A stretch of 64,000 nucleotides of DNA from Roseovarius sp. MMSF_3359 (GTDB taxonomy: Bacteria > Pseudomonadota > Alphaproteobacteria > Rhodobacterales > Rhodobacteraceae), in contig NZ_JASHJC010000005.1 of NCBI RefSeq assembly GCF_030733385.1, positions 62,001 to 126,000 of the forward strand. Reading direction: 5' to 3'. This document shows, piece by piece, positions 36,628-44,982 of this stretch. A model generated the notes under the pieces. That model was not told the DNA's origin, searched no databases, and saw nothing but the letters and a program-made list of their open reading frames with translations. The position numbers were made by a program, and so were the translations under genes. Numbering within the stretch: position 1 is the first letter of the stretch; each line of letters begins with the position of its first letter.

Positions 36628-37122
36628 ATGATCCAATTGCGTTTGCAGAAAGTTGGCCTGGCACTGGCCTGTGTTTTGATGGTCGCCTCCTGCGGTGGTC
36701 TCAGAGACAGCTTCAAAAACACCACCACGCCCGACCCGAGGGTAAAGTCCGGGCGCGAAGCCAAGGGCCCGGAACGTGTGGGTGATGGGTCGTCCCTTCT
36801 GGACGCCTTCAAGGGCGGGCAATCGAACGTCAAGGTGAACCGCTTCCTGTGGACCGCGTCATTGGACGTTCTGAGCTTTCTGCCGGTGCAGACAGCCGAT
36901 CCCTTTACCGGCGTGATCTCGACCGGTTACGGGCGTCCGCCCGGCGGCGGTCAGGCCTATCGCGCAACTGTCCTCATCAGTGATCCTGCCCTTGATGCAC
37001 GGTCTCTGAAAGTGGCGCTTCAGACGCAGCGCGGCCCGGTCAGTGACGCCACGCAGCGCGCTGTCGAAGATGCCATCCTTGCACGCGCAAGACAGCTCAG
37101 GATCAATGCAGGCCGGTTCTGA
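36628..37122 (+). CDS. DUF3576 lipoprotein
   Basis: 164 residues from the ATG at 36628. A signal peptide ends with lipobox V-A-S-C (Cys near 22). The mature part has L-L-D-A-F-K, then V-N-R-F-L-W-T-A-S-L-D-V-L-S-F-L-P near 73-89 and D-P-F-T-G-V-I-S-T-G-Y-G, the core of DUF3576, a family of alphaproteobacterial lipoproteins of unknown function. The protein is probably on the periplasmic face of the outer membrane. It converges with the carbonic anhydrase. Confidence 0.88.
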   Translation: MIQLRLQKVGLALACVLMVASCGGLRDSFKNTTTPDPRVKSGREAKGPERVGDGSSLLDAFKGGQSNVKVNRFLWTASLDVLSFLPVQTADPFTGVISTGYGRPPGGGQAYRATVLISDPALDARSLKVALQTQRGPVSDATQRAVEDAILARARQLRINAGRF

Positions 37123-37131
37123 AGACCGGCC
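37111..37131. terminator. Hairpin spanning the DUF3576 stop
   Basis: GGCCGGT/ACCGGCC with a 7-base loop that contains the TGA stop, between convergent genes. It has no T tract and resembles the stop-spanning hairpin at 21867-21890. Confidence 0.45.
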
Positions 37132-37150
37132 CTTGCCAACTGCATTTTGA

Positions 37151-37798
37151 TCAGACGGGGATGAACTTTTTCGCGTCCTTGCTGTATTGCTCGATCCCGC
37201 CCTCGCCGATGTCATGCCAAAGGCCGTGAAGGCTCAGGTGTCCGCTATCGACAGCCGATTTGACAAAGGGAAAGGTCATCAGGTTTTCGAGCGACACCAG
37301 GACCGCCTCTTTTTCCAAAGCCGCGGTGCGTTCCGTCGGATCCTGGATGTCTTTGACACGCTCGTAACCGGGCCGCAGGATATCCATCCAACGGCCAACG
37401 AACGATGATTTCTCTTCCAGTTCCGGGGCCGCGCCCGAGCACATGTCATGGCATCCTTTCACGCCGCCGCAATTGGAGTGACCCAACACGATCAGATGCG
37501 CGACCTTGAGCGCGGTGACCGCATATTCCACCGCCGCCGATGTACCATGCTGGCCGCCGTCGATCTCGTAGGGGGGCACCAGGTTGGCGATATTGCGGTG
37601 CAGAAAGAACTCGCCCTGATCCGCACCGAAAACCGAGGTGACATGCACCCGGCTGTCGCAGCAGGAGATCACCATCGCGCGCGGGTGCTGCCCCTCGGCC
37701 AGACGCTTGTACCAGGCCTGATTTTCGGCATAGGTGGTCGCCTTCCAGCCGTGAAACCGCTGGATCAGGTAGGTGGGCAATGGCCGGGCGTGTTCCAT
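37151..37798 (-). CDS. Beta-class carbonic anhydrase
   Basis: 215 residues from the ATG at 37798. It interconverts CO2 and bicarbonate. The zinc site is complete: C46 with D48-S49-R50 in C-C-D-S-R, H107 and C110 in H-S-N-C-G-G. The N-terminal helix, about 7-35, is typical of the beta class. The cytoplasm is the likely location, as no signal peptide is seen. The ribosome site is weak (GAGAG). The 151-base divergent gap to the HPt-like gene carries an AATTCGAGA direct repeat. Confidence 0.93.
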   Translation of the reverse strand: MEHARPLPTYLIQRFHGWKATTYAENQAWYKRLAEGQHPRAMVISCCDSRVHVTSVFGADQGEFFLHRNIANLVPPYEIDGGQHGTSAAVEYAVTALKVAHLIVLGHSNCGGVKGCHDMCSGAAPELEEKSSFVGRWMDILRPGYERVKDIQDPTERTAALEKEAVLVSLENLMTFPFVKSAVDSGHLSLHGLWHDIGEGGIEQYSKDAKKFIPV

Positions 37799-37841
37799 CT
37801 GTTTTTCACTCTCGCTGGTCGTTTGTCCGCTAGTTATTAGA

Positions 37842-37861
37842 AATTCGAGAAGAATTCGAGA
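37842..37861. promoter_or_regulatory. Direct repeat in the carbonic anhydrase / HPt-like divergent gap
   Basis: AATTCGAGA occurs at 37842-37850 and again at 37853-37861, 11 bases apart, in a locally AT-rich stretch. One-turn spacing suggests a regulator site or an upstream promoter element; this is unproven. Confidence 0.3.
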
Positions 37862-37949
37862 GAGAATTACCCCACCGCGCAACGATTTGGGAACCCCTCT
37901 GAGGCAGGATGGCCAAAGCTATGGGGGCGAAGAAGCATAAGGTGAGATT

Positions 37950-38330
37950 GTGGAACAAGTAACTACGCTGAGACATGACGAGGTGGTTCGGGTCAATCCC
38001 GACAGGCTCGAGGAACTGTATCGCCAGTTGGGCGAAACAGGGGCCGAGGATGTCGTGTGCCGTGCCCTCGAAGAGCTTGCCGCGCGCCTGTCTCATACCG
38101 AACGCTGCTTTCGCGAGATGCGCCACCATGACATGCGCAAAAGTGCGCGCAGCCTGGTGGCGATCGCCGAACAGATCGGCATGTCCCTGCTGGCGCAGGT
38201 CGCGCTGGACGTGACGATCTGCATCGACGCGGGTGACAAGATTGCCCTATCGGCCACGATGGCGCGTCTGCTGCGAATCGGGGAACGGTCGCTTACGCAG
38301 ATCTGGGATCTTCAGGATCTTTCTATTTGA
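37950..38330 (+). CDS. Orphan HPt-like four-helix protein
   Basis: 126 residues from a GTG at 37950 with AAGGTGAG upstream. The region R-H-H-D-M-R-K-S-A-R-S-L near 58-69 resembles the phosphorylatable H-x-L-K-G-S-A-x-x-L of histidine phosphotransfer domains. It is followed by I-G-M-S-L-L-A-Q-V-A, in the place of the usual L-G-A-x-x-L, and two more helices. If real, His59 or His60 would carry phosphate between a sensor kinase and a response regulator. No kinase or regulator is adjacent. The Gly of the classical motif is replaced by Lys, so assignment is tentative. Confidence 0.5.
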   Translation: MEQVTTLRHDEVVRVNPDRLEELYRQLGETGAEDVVCRALEELAARLSHTERCFREMRHHDMRKSARSLVAIAEQIGMSLLAQVALDVTICIDAGDKIALSATMARLLRIGERSLTQIWDLQDLSI

Positions 38331-38397
38331 GCCCTTGCAGGCGCCGCGCAGACCGATAGGCTGGGTCCGAATTTGACCCGGCAGGAAGGCCCGCGCG

Positions 38398-39777
38398 ATG
38401 TCCCTGACTTTTTCCGATGCAACCGCGGATGCGATCTCCGTACATGTCGTCGCGGCGGATGCGCTTGACGCCTGGCTGCAGTCGCAGCCGGATCACGTCA
38501 CGAAATGGGTAAAATCATCAGGGTTTTCCGGATCTCTTGGCGCCACACTCCTGATCCCGGACGGCGACGGCGGTATCGCCCTGGCACTGGCCGGATATGG
38601 CACCGAGGCTGCGCGATCACGTGGGCGTTTTCACCTGGCCGCCGCGGCGTCGGCCCTGCCGGAAGGGAATTACCGGTTGGAAAGATTGCCAACGGATCGC
38701 GCCGAGGAAGAGGCGCTCGGCTGGCTCCTCGCCGGGTATGCGTTCGATCGGTACAAGGAGCAGAAACCAGCCAAGGCGAAACTGGTCCCACCAGAGGGGG
38801 TGGATGCCGCACGACTGGAAGTGATCGCGGCCGGCGAGGCGCTGACCCGTGATCTCATCAACACGCCCGCGTCGGACATGGGCCCGGATGACCTTGAAAA
38901 CGCCTGCCACAAGCTGGCGCAGGAACACGGCGCCGGGATTTCCGTGATCGCGGGTGAGGCGCTGATCGAAGAGAACTTCCCGATGATCCACACGGTGGGT
39001 CGTGCGGCGGCCCGCGCGCCGCGCCTGATTGACATGAGTTGGGGCGATGCTGGCCCGACGCTGACGCTGGTGGGGAAAGGTGTCTGCTTCGACACTGGCG
39101 GGCTGAACCTCAAACCCGGCGGCAGCATGGGGCTGATGAAGAAGGATATGGGCGGCGCGGCCACGGTCCTGGGCCTTGCGCATATGATCATGGGTCTTGG
39201 CCTCGGCCTGCGCCTCAGGGTGCTGATCCCGGCGGTCGAAAACGCGGTCAGCGCCGATGCCTACCGCCCCGGCGACATCCTGACCGCGCGCAATGGCCTG
39301 ACGGTGGAGGTCAACAACACCGATGCCGAGGGGCGCCTGGTGCTGGCCGATGCATTGGCGCTTGGGGCAGAGGATACGCCCGACCTGATGATTTCGATGG
39401 CAACGCTGACCGGGGCCGCGCGCGTGGCGGTCGGCCCGGACCTTGCGCCCTATTATACCGATGACGGTGCCATGGCATCGGCGCTCGAAACCGCGGCGGC
39501 GCGCATGGCCGACCCGGTCTGGCGCCTGCCGTTTCACGCGCCCTATGAGGCGATGATCGAACCCGGCATCGCCGATCTCGACAATGCGCCCAAGGGCGGG
39601 TTTGCCGGGTCCATTACCGCCGCACTTTTCCTGCGTCGGTTCGCGGGCGACGTCCCTTACACCCATTTCGACATCTACGGCTGGTCCCCGACCGCCGCAC
39701 CTGCCAGACCCAAGGGCGGCGTGGGCATGGGCGCGCGGGCCGTGTTAGAGGCCCTACCTGAGGTATTGGAGTTATGA
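38398..39777 (+). CDS. M17-family leucyl aminopeptidase (first paralog)
   Basis: 459 residues. M17 cytosolic aminopeptidases use two metal ions to remove N-terminal residues. The catalytic core is present: G-K-G-V-C-F-D-T-G-G-L-N-L-K near 225-238, and the signature N-T-D-A-E-G-R-L near 304-311. The N-terminal domain is divergent from PepA. It ends in an ATGA overlap with an NlpC/P60 peptidase, which suggests a joint role in breaking down muropeptides or other peptides. The canonical pepA is at 44983-46455. Confidence 0.92.
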   Translation: MSLTFSDATADAISVHVVAADALDAWLQSQPDHVTKWVKSSGFSGSLGATLLIPDGDGGIALALAGYGTEAARSRGRFHLAAAASALPEGNYRLERLPTDRAEEEALGWLLAGYAFDRYKEQKPAKAKLVPPEGVDAARLEVIAAGEALTRDLINTPASDMGPDDLENACHKLAQEHGAGISVIAGEALIEENFPMIHTVGRAAARAPRLIDMSWGDAGPTLTLVGKGVCFDTGGLNLKPGGSMGLMKKDMGGAATVLGLAHMIMGLGLGLRLRVLIPAVENAVSADAYRPGDILTARNGLTVEVNNTDAEGRLVLADALALGAEDTPDLMISMATLTGAARVAVGPDLAPYYTDDGAMASALETAAARMADPVWRLPFHAPYEAMIEPGIADLDNAPKGGFAGSITAALFLRRFAGDVPYTHFDIYGWSPTAAPARPKGGVGMGARAVLEALPEVLEL

Positions 39778-40613
39778 CGGATCGACGACTTCTGGCTGCA
39801 AATGACCGTGTGGCGCATGACAGCTTAAGCGGTCAGATCGAAGCGGCGACATTCGTGGCAGGCGAAACGAAACGCTGTATCTTGCCGCAAGTCGACCTCT
39901 GCCGCACCGCCGGCGGCGCACGGGACAAGCAGCTTCTGCTGGGCCAACCCTTCCGGGTTCTGGATGTCCATGACGGTTGGGCATTCGGGTTTGACGAGGT
40001 TGATGGCTATGTCGGCTATTTGCCTGAAAACGCCATCGGAAACACGGACGCGCCAAACCACCGGGTAAAGGCCCTCTTGGCGCATGTCTATTCGGAACCG
40101 GATTTCAAATCGCCTGAAATCGGCTTGCTGAGCTTTTTCTCCGAGGTGACGGCAGAACCGGAAACAGAACGCTTCTCTGCACTGACCGGTGGCGGTTACA
40201 TTGCAACACCCCATCTGGCCCCGCTGTCATGGCGGGCTGATGACATGGTGGGCGTTGCCGAGTTATTTTTGGGCACGCCCTATCTCTGGGGTGGAAATAC
40301 GGCCACCGGGATAGACTGTTCCGGGCTTGTTCAACTGGCGGCCTATGCGCACGGTTTTGCCGCCCCGCGCGACAGCGACCTGCAACAGGCAGAGCTGGGT
40401 CAGGAATTGCCCGAAGACACGCCTCTGCGCCGGGGCGATCTGCTGTTTTGGAAGGGTCATGTCGCCTGGGTGGTTGACGAAGGTACCATCCTTCATGCCA
40501 ATGCGCATCACATGGCCGTGGTCTGTGAACCGATGCAGGAGGCCATCACCCGTATCGAGGCACAGGGCGATGGCCCGGTGACCGCGCGCAAACGCCTGGG
40601 AGGAGTTTCATGA
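39774..40613 (+). CDS. NlpC/P60 (C40) cell-wall peptidase with N-terminal SH3-like part
   Basis: 279 residues. The N-terminal half (about 20-150) holds two SH3b-like modules (L-L-G-Q-P-F-R-V-L-D-V-H-D-G-W-A-F and a second near 98-150). The C-terminal NlpC/P60 domain has the catalytic C182 in D-C-S-G-L, H229 in G-H-V-A-W-V and H241. These enzymes cut the gamma-D-Glu to diaminopimelate bond. No signal peptide is present, so it probably recycles muropeptides in the cytoplasm. It overlaps its neighbours by ATGA on both sides. Confidence 0.9.
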   Translation: MTDRRLLAANDRVAHDSLSGQIEAATFVAGETKRCILPQVDLCRTAGGARDKQLLLGQPFRVLDVHDGWAFGFDEVDGYVGYLPENAIGNTDAPNHRVKALLAHVYSEPDFKSPEIGLLSFFSEVTAEPETERFSALTGGGYIATPHLAPLSWRADDMVGVAELFLGTPYLWGGNTATGIDCSGLVQLAAYAHGFAAPRDSDLQQAELGQELPEDTPLRRGDLLFWKGHVAWVVDEGTILHANAHHMAVVCEPMQEAITRIEAQGDGPVTARKRLGGVS

Positions 40614-41575
40614 GCGATCCGTTTTTTCACCCCGTTTCGGGGTTCGACCTGCCACGTTTTGCCGGCGTGCCGACCTTCATGCGGCTGCCTTACGTGCCGC
40701 ATGGTCATGAGCGTTACGGCGATGTGCAGATCGGGCTGATCGGCGTTCCCTGGGACAGCGGCACCACCAACCGGCCCGGTCCGCGCCATGGCCCGCGGCA
40801 GTTGCGCGATGCCTCGACCATGATGCGCGCGCAACATCCGGTAAACGGCACGCGGCCTTACGAGGCCGCGAATTGTGCCGATCTGGGCGACGTAGGCCCG
40901 AACCCGGCGGATATTATCGACAGCATGGACCGCATCACCGCCTTCTACGATCAGGTTCTGGCGGCGGGGATCAAGCCGCTGACCGCGGGGGGTGATCACC
41001 TGACCTCGCTGCCGGTCTTGCGGTCGCTGGCCAAGGTGCATGGCCCCATGGGAATGGTACATTTCGACAGCCATACGGACCTTTTCCACTCTTATTTCGG
41101 CGGCACGATGTACACCCATGGCACGCCCTTCCGCCGCGCGGTCGAAGAGGGGCTTCTGGACCCCAAGCGCGTGGTGCAGATCGGCCTGCGCGGCACGATG
41201 TATGACACCGAGGATCGCGACTTTGCCGCGGCGAACGGTATCCGCCTGATCCTGATCGAAGAGTTCCACGCCCGAGGGGTCGAGGACGTGATGGCCGAGG
41301 CACGTGAGATCGCAGGAAGCGGCAAGACCTATGTCAGCTATGACATTGATTTCGTCGATCCGACCTTTGCCCCGGGCACCGGCACGCCCGAGGTGGGCGG
41401 GCCAAACAGCTATCAGGCGCTGCAGGTCTGTCGCGAGCTGGCAGGGCTCGATATCGTCGGGGCGGATATGGTCGAGGTGTCGCCGCCTTTCGACACATCG
41501 GGCGGCACGGCGTTTCTGGGTGTGTCCATCATGTTCGAAATCCTCTGCGTGATGGCCGCCCAAGCCGGGGCCTGA
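40610..41575 (+). CDS. Ureohydrolase, agmatinase-like (first paralog)
   Basis: 321 residues of the arginase/agmatinase family. The binuclear manganese ligands are intact: G-G-D-H near 127-130, D-S-H-T-D near 153-157, and D-I-D-F-V-D-P near 245-251. A Glu in M-V-E-V-S-P closes the site. It likely hydrolyses agmatine or another guanidino compound to urea and an amine. It is coupled by ATGA to the NlpC/P60 gene, not to polyamine genes, so the substrate is open. A second paralog is at 57629-58597. Confidence 0.88.
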   Translation: MSDPFFHPVSGFDLPRFAGVPTFMRLPYVPHGHERYGDVQIGLIGVPWDSGTTNRPGPRHGPRQLRDASTMMRAQHPVNGTRPYEAANCADLGDVGPNPADIIDSMDRITAFYDQVLAAGIKPLTAGGDHLTSLPVLRSLAKVHGPMGMVHFDSHTDLFHSYFGGTMYTHGTPFRRAVEEGLLDPKRVVQIGLRGTMYDTEDRDFAAANGIRLILIEEFHARGVEDVMAEAREIAGSGKTYVSYDIDFVDPTFAPGTGTPEVGGPNSYQALQVCRELAGLDIVGADMVEVSPPFDTSGGTAFLGVSIMFEILCVMAAQAGA

Positions 41576-41579
41576 CCAG

Positions 41580-42434
41580 ATGCCAGACACGCCCGATACC
41601 GATCAGTCCGAATATTGGCGGTCGGCCCAGCAATGGGTCGATCAGCAGGAAACACTTGATGCAATGATGCAGCCCGTGCTCGAGCGGCTTCTGACAGAGG
41701 CGGCGTTGGCACCGGGCGTGCGGGTGCTCGACATCGGATGTGGCACCGGGGCCAGCACGATGGCCGCGGCGCAGGTCGTCGGGCCGGAAGGCCATGTGAC
41801 GGGCGCGGATATCTCCGGCATCATGCTGGATCTGGCGCGGAACAGGACCCGTTCCGCCGGGATCGCAAACGCGCGTTTTCTGGAAAGCGACGCGCAGACC
41901 TACGACTTCGGCGATGCGGCCTATGACACCATCATGTCCCGCTTTGGCGTAATGTTCTTTGGCGATCCGGTGGCAGCCTTCGCCAACATTCGCAAGGCGC
42001 TCAAACCGGGCGGCACGATGGTGTTCCTGGCCTGGGCGGGCTTGTCGGCAAACCCATGGTTTGCCATCCCGCGGCAGGCGGCGATCGACGTGCTTGGCGC
42101 GCCAGAACCTTCCGATCCGCGCGCACCGGGACCGATGGCCTTTCAGGAACAGGACTATGTGGCCGGCATCTTGCGCGATGCCGGGTGGCACAATGTCTCG
42201 ATCGAAGAGATCGGCGTTGAGTTGACACCGCCCGGCACGGTGGCCGACGTCGCAGGTTTTGCCACGCATCTTGGACCGGCGTCACGGATCATCGACGATC
42301 TTGGGGGCAACGACGCGGACACCCAAAAGGTCAAGGCATTGGTTGCTACCCGCCTTGCGGATTTCTCCTCGGGTGACGTGGTTCGCGTGCCCGCGCGGCT
42401 CAACCTCATCCGGGCATCGGGAACCGGCGCCTGA
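41580..42434 (+). CDS. Class I SAM-dependent methyltransferase
   Basis: 284 residues. The SAM-binding loop V-L-D-I-G-C-G-T-G is near 49-57, followed by G-A-D-I-S acidic loop near 75-79, and A-L-K-P-G-G-T-M-V-F-L near 139-149. It resembles UbiE/COQ5-type small-molecule methyltransferases, but the substrate is unknown. It starts 4 bases after the ureohydrolase stop and ends the four-gene plus-strand run. Confidence 0.85.
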   Translation: MPDTPDTDQSEYWRSAQQWVDQQETLDAMMQPVLERLLTEAALAPGVRVLDIGCGTGASTMAAAQVVGPEGHVTGADISGIMLDLARNRTRSAGIANARFLESDAQTYDFGDAAYDTIMSRFGVMFFGDPVAAFANIRKALKPGGTMVFLAWAGLSANPWFAIPRQAAIDVLGAPEPSDPRAPGPMAFQEQDYVAGILRDAGWHNVSIEEIGVELTPPGTVADVAGFATHLGPASRIIDDLGGNDADTQKVKALVATRLADFSSGDVVRVPARLNLIRASGTGA

Positions 42435-42440
42435 GCGTCA

Positions 42441-42869
42441 TCACTGCCGGTCGATGCGCAGAAAAACGAGGCTTTGGCTCAGGGCGGCCTTGTCCTTGAG
42501 GGATACAGAGATCACCAGCCGACCGCGCTGATAGCGACGCAATTGATAGCTGTCGGGATGATTAACTGTGCTATCAGCGGGCAGAATTGTGGCGTCCGAA
42601 AAACAGCGTCTGACATCCTGGTCCAACCTCTCGAAAGCCGTGGTTGCGGCAGTATCCCGATAGGCAAAGGTCCAAAAACACAGGGTTGTCCTGCCGCCAC
42701 GCTCGTCCTGGGACACCGAACACTCCGGGGTGCCTGCAGCGATCTCGATCTGGCTAATTTGGAAATCTCCGCCCTCCGCGTGATCCACCAGGTCCCGCAG
42801 GTCGGAACAGATATCCGCACAAGCCATCGCGGGCCAGAGCAAGAGGACAAGCGCAGCGCGCAGGGTCAT
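42441..42869 (-). CDS. Exported hypothetical protein
   Basis: 142 residues with a signal peptide (ending A-C-A-D near 17-20) and four further Cys residues (near 21, 49, 64 and 89), so one or two disulfides are possible. I do not recognise a family. It is translated after a DUF2794 gene with an ATGA overlap. It converges with the methyltransferase, leaving only 6 bases. Confidence 0.65.
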   Translation of the reverse strand: MTLRAALVLLLWPAMACADICSDLRDLVDHAEGGDFQISQIEIAAGTPECSVSQDERGGRTTLCFWTFAYRDTAATTAFERLDQDVRRCFSDATILPADSTVNHPDSYQLRRYQRGRLVISVSLKDKAALSQSLVFLRIDRQ

Positions 42870-43210
42870 TCGACCGCGCGGATCAGCTTGCGTTCGAGAA
42901 TGCGCAGGACGGTCCTGAGGTCAGAGCCGCGTTTAAGAACCTGCCCTTCCGGGCCGATAATCGCATATTCACCCTGCTTGAGCCGAAGTTTCGGACGTTT
43001 CTCAATCCGGTAGAGCGGTGTCTCGGCGGTGCGGCGAAAAACCGAAAACACGGCCACATCGCGCAGGCAGGATATGCCGTAATCGCGCCATTCGCCCGCC
43101 GCAACCATGCGACCGTAGAGGGACAAAATAATGGAAAGCTCGGTTCTGTGAAAAGCCACCTGCGAGGTGCTTTGCGGCCCCGGAAACGGGGTGAGGGATT
43201 GAAAACTCAT
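42866..43210 (-). CDS. DUF2794 protein
   Basis: 114 residues from the ATG at 43210; a TTG six codons upstream is less likely. The core R-T-E-L-x-x-I-L-S-L-Y-G-R-M-V-A-A-G-E-W-R-D-Y near 22-44 and V-A-V-F-S-V-F-R-R-T-A-E-x-P-L-Y-R-I-E-K-R-P define DUF2794, a widespread alphaproteobacterial family of unknown function. It is soluble with no signal peptide. It is coupled by ATGA to the exported hypothetical gene downstream. Confidence 0.92.
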   Translation of the reverse strand: MSFQSLTPFPGPQSTSQVAFHRTELSIILSLYGRMVAAGEWRDYGISCLRDVAVFSVFRRTAETPLYRIEKRPKLRLKQGEYAIIGPEGQVLKRGSDLRTVLRILERKLIRAVE

Positions 43211-43332
43211 ACCGCCAGTTTGCGCCAAATCGCCGGTTAATCAAGGGTTTTTCGACCCAAGCAACCCCGTGTGTGCCAAGGGGTGCCGGGTTTCGGCACC
43301 CGCCACCATACCGGCGGGCCGCATCACAGCCT

Positions 43333-43506
43333 TCAGGTGGTCAGATCGGAGGGATGGCGAGGACCCTGAAAGAGGCTCTTGAGGCCCGCGACCAGTTTGC
43401 GCAGCATTTCTGCGGTATATTCCGCGCGCATTTCATGCGCCTGAGCGATGATACGGTCAATTTCCTGTGGGGTCGGTGGGGTGGAGAATTTGGGGGCGTC
43501 AGCCAT
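43333..43506 (-). CDS. Small hypothetical protein (57 residues)
   Basis: 57 residues from the ATG at 43506, with AGGAAG upstream. The pattern P-T-P-Q-E-I-D-R-I-I-A-Q-A-H-E-M-R-A-E-Y near 12-31, followed by a basic helix, resembles small conserved Rhodobacteraceae proteins of unknown function that begin with a short acidic stretch and a single helix. The upstream extension of the frame has no support. Confidence 0.6.
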   Translation of the reverse strand: MADAPKFSTPPTPQEIDRIIAQAHEMRAEYTAEMLRKLVAGLKSLFQGPRHPSDLTT

Positions 43507-43713
43507 GATCTTGTCTCTTCCTGAGTTCAAGTGGTTCCTCCCACGGCGCATAAATTGTGCATCCGGACGCGAAACGCAAATCATAGCCGCTATGCGCCTG
43601 GGGCCGTGTCTCGGGCAGGCAAGCCGCGCTCGGTTTCAGATCTCGGCAGAGGTGTCGAATTCACCCACATCTTGCGCTAGGCTCACCCGACCAGAAATCA
43701 GCGGAGGCCGGTG

Positions 43714-44085
43714 ATGACCCCCTACAAACCAGGCGATCCGATCGGACCGTTGGACGATTGGCCCTTCGACGCCCCAGAAAGCGATTATGTCATCCGCGAT
43801 GGCGCGCCCCGTGCGTCCGGTCGGATCGACGCAGGCGGGCCGGGTCATGTCACGCGCAACGGTATCTGGCGCTGCACCAAGGGTGTTTTTGACTGTACCG
43901 AGCAGGGCGATGAATTGATGACGATCCTGACAGGCCGATGCCGTATCACGCAGCATCATGATTGGTCTGTCGCCGAACTCGCGCCCGGCGACAGCCTTTT
44001 CGTTCGCGATGGCAGCCGTGTGACATGGGACATCATCGAAGACGTCACTAAAGTATTTTTTGCCTATAAATCAAACGGGTACTAG
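43714..44085 (+). CDS. Cupin-fold protein (EutQ/DUF861-like)
   Basis: 123 residues from the ATG at 43714, six bases after GGAGG; a GTG one codon upstream is less likely. The core G-I-W-R-C-T-K-G-V-F, then D-E-L-M-T-I-L-T-G-R-C-R-I-T and A-P-G-D-S-L-F-V-R-D-G near 91-101, then T-W-D-I, matches cupin_3 proteins. These small barrels often bind polyamine, ureidoglycolate or sugar-like ligands; the ligand here is unknown. It is monocistronic. Confidence 0.85.
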   Translation: MTPYKPGDPIGPLDDWPFDAPESDYVIRDGAPRASGRIDAGGPGHVTRNGIWRCTKGVFDCTEQGDELMTILTGRCRITQHHDWSVAELAPGDSLFVRDGSRVTWDIIEDVTKVFFAYKSNGY

Positions 44086-44205
44086 ATCCGCCACGTCACC
44101 ACCCACGGCCCGGAACATGCCTGGCCTTTCGGTGACGCGGCGGCACTGGTTAAAGAAACAAACTTGCGGTGTCCCTGCATTCACGGACCACCATCGCGCT
44201 CGGGA

Positions 44206-44370
44206 TCAGTTTGCGAGTGACCTCTTTTCCTTGGTCACGGTCTGATCTTTGACGTGATCCTTGGGAAAATGCAGCGTGGGCGTTGGCGCGCCGACGACGG
44301 AGCCTACGGCGAAGGAACTCGTGGCGGCAAAGGACAAGGCCAGTGCGAGGGTGAAAGTAATCGGTTTCAT
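44206..44370 (-). CDS. Very small exported protein (54 residues)
   Basis: 54 codons starting at the ATG at 44370 with AGGAG nine bases upstream. The start M-K-P-I-T-F-T-L-A-L-A-L-S-F-A-A is a classical signal peptide, with likely cleavage after S-F-A near 21. The mature part is about 33 residues, Thr/Pro-rich at first (V-G-A-P-T-P-T-L-H-F-P-K-D-H) and then basic with no Cys. It lies in a gap between the cupin gene and holC. The function is unknown. A short secreted peptide or a small periplasmic factor are both possible. Confidence 0.6.
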   Translation of the reverse strand: MKPITFTLALALSFAATSSFAVGSVVGAPTPTLHFPKDHVKDQTVTKEKRSLAN

Positions 44371-44521
44371 GTCTCAAATCTCCTGTGGGATCAATGTGGA
44401 TTGGTTTGGTTAACAGGCAGGAGATATGCCAACGCCACGTTTCAGTTTTGCGTCGGGGTGCGATAAATTTTGTTTCAATCAGGTAAGGAGCAGGTTTCAG
44501 GCGGCGCTGCGCGCGCGAGGG

Positions 44522-44980
44522 TTATTTTTCCGCTTTCTTTTCCCAGCGACCGCTTTCTTCGGACCAGTACTGCGCGGAACACCCCGCGTCGGTCAGGGAT
44601 TTCCACTGCCCTCGCGCCGTGTCCAGCGCGGCGGGATCGTTGCCATCGAAGAGAACGCAGACACGGTCGAGTGATGCAACCTCTTGCGGCGTTACGTCGG
44701 CGCCATCGACGCTCATCAAACAAGTGGCACCGTTGGGTATATCGGCGCTGGTGGTCAGCAGAACCGGCTGATCGGCCTCATGCGGTTTTCCCGCGACCCC
44801 GTGGGGCAAGAACCCCTCTTCGGGACCAAGCCACAGCTTTTGGTCAAGCCAGTCGATTCGCGCCGGATCACGTCCCCGCACCGCCACACGCCAGCCCGCC
44901 CCCATCGCCTTGCCCAAAAGCATGGGCAGCGTGACCTCCACCGGCCCGCGCGTCAGGTGATAGAAATAGGCGGCCCCCAA
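44522..44980 (-). CDS. holC: DNA polymerase III chi subunit HolC
   Basis: 152 residues from a TTG at 44980, two bases after the pepA stop, with GAGGG upstream. The start L/M-G-A-A-Y-F-Y-H-L-T and the motifs L-P-M-L-L-x-K-A-M-G-A-G-W-R-V, F-L-P-H-G and V-C-V-L-F-D-G-N-D are those of chi, which links the clamp loader to single-strand binding protein. It lies downstream of pepA, the widely conserved pepA-holC order. Confidence 0.92.
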   Translation of the reverse strand: MGAAYFYHLTRGPVEVTLPMLLGKAMGAGWRVAVRGRDPARIDWLDQKLWLGPEEGFLPHGVAGKPHEADQPVLLTTSADIPNGATCLMSVDGADVTPQEVASLDRVCVLFDGNDPAALDTARGQWKSLTDAGCSAQYWSEESGRWEKKAEK

Positions 44981-44982
44981 AA

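Noticed and set aside
44426..44674. Frame starting ATG after CAGGAGAT on the plus strand near holC
   Set aside because: Despite a ribosome-like site, most of it is antisense to holC and its translation has no recognisable features.
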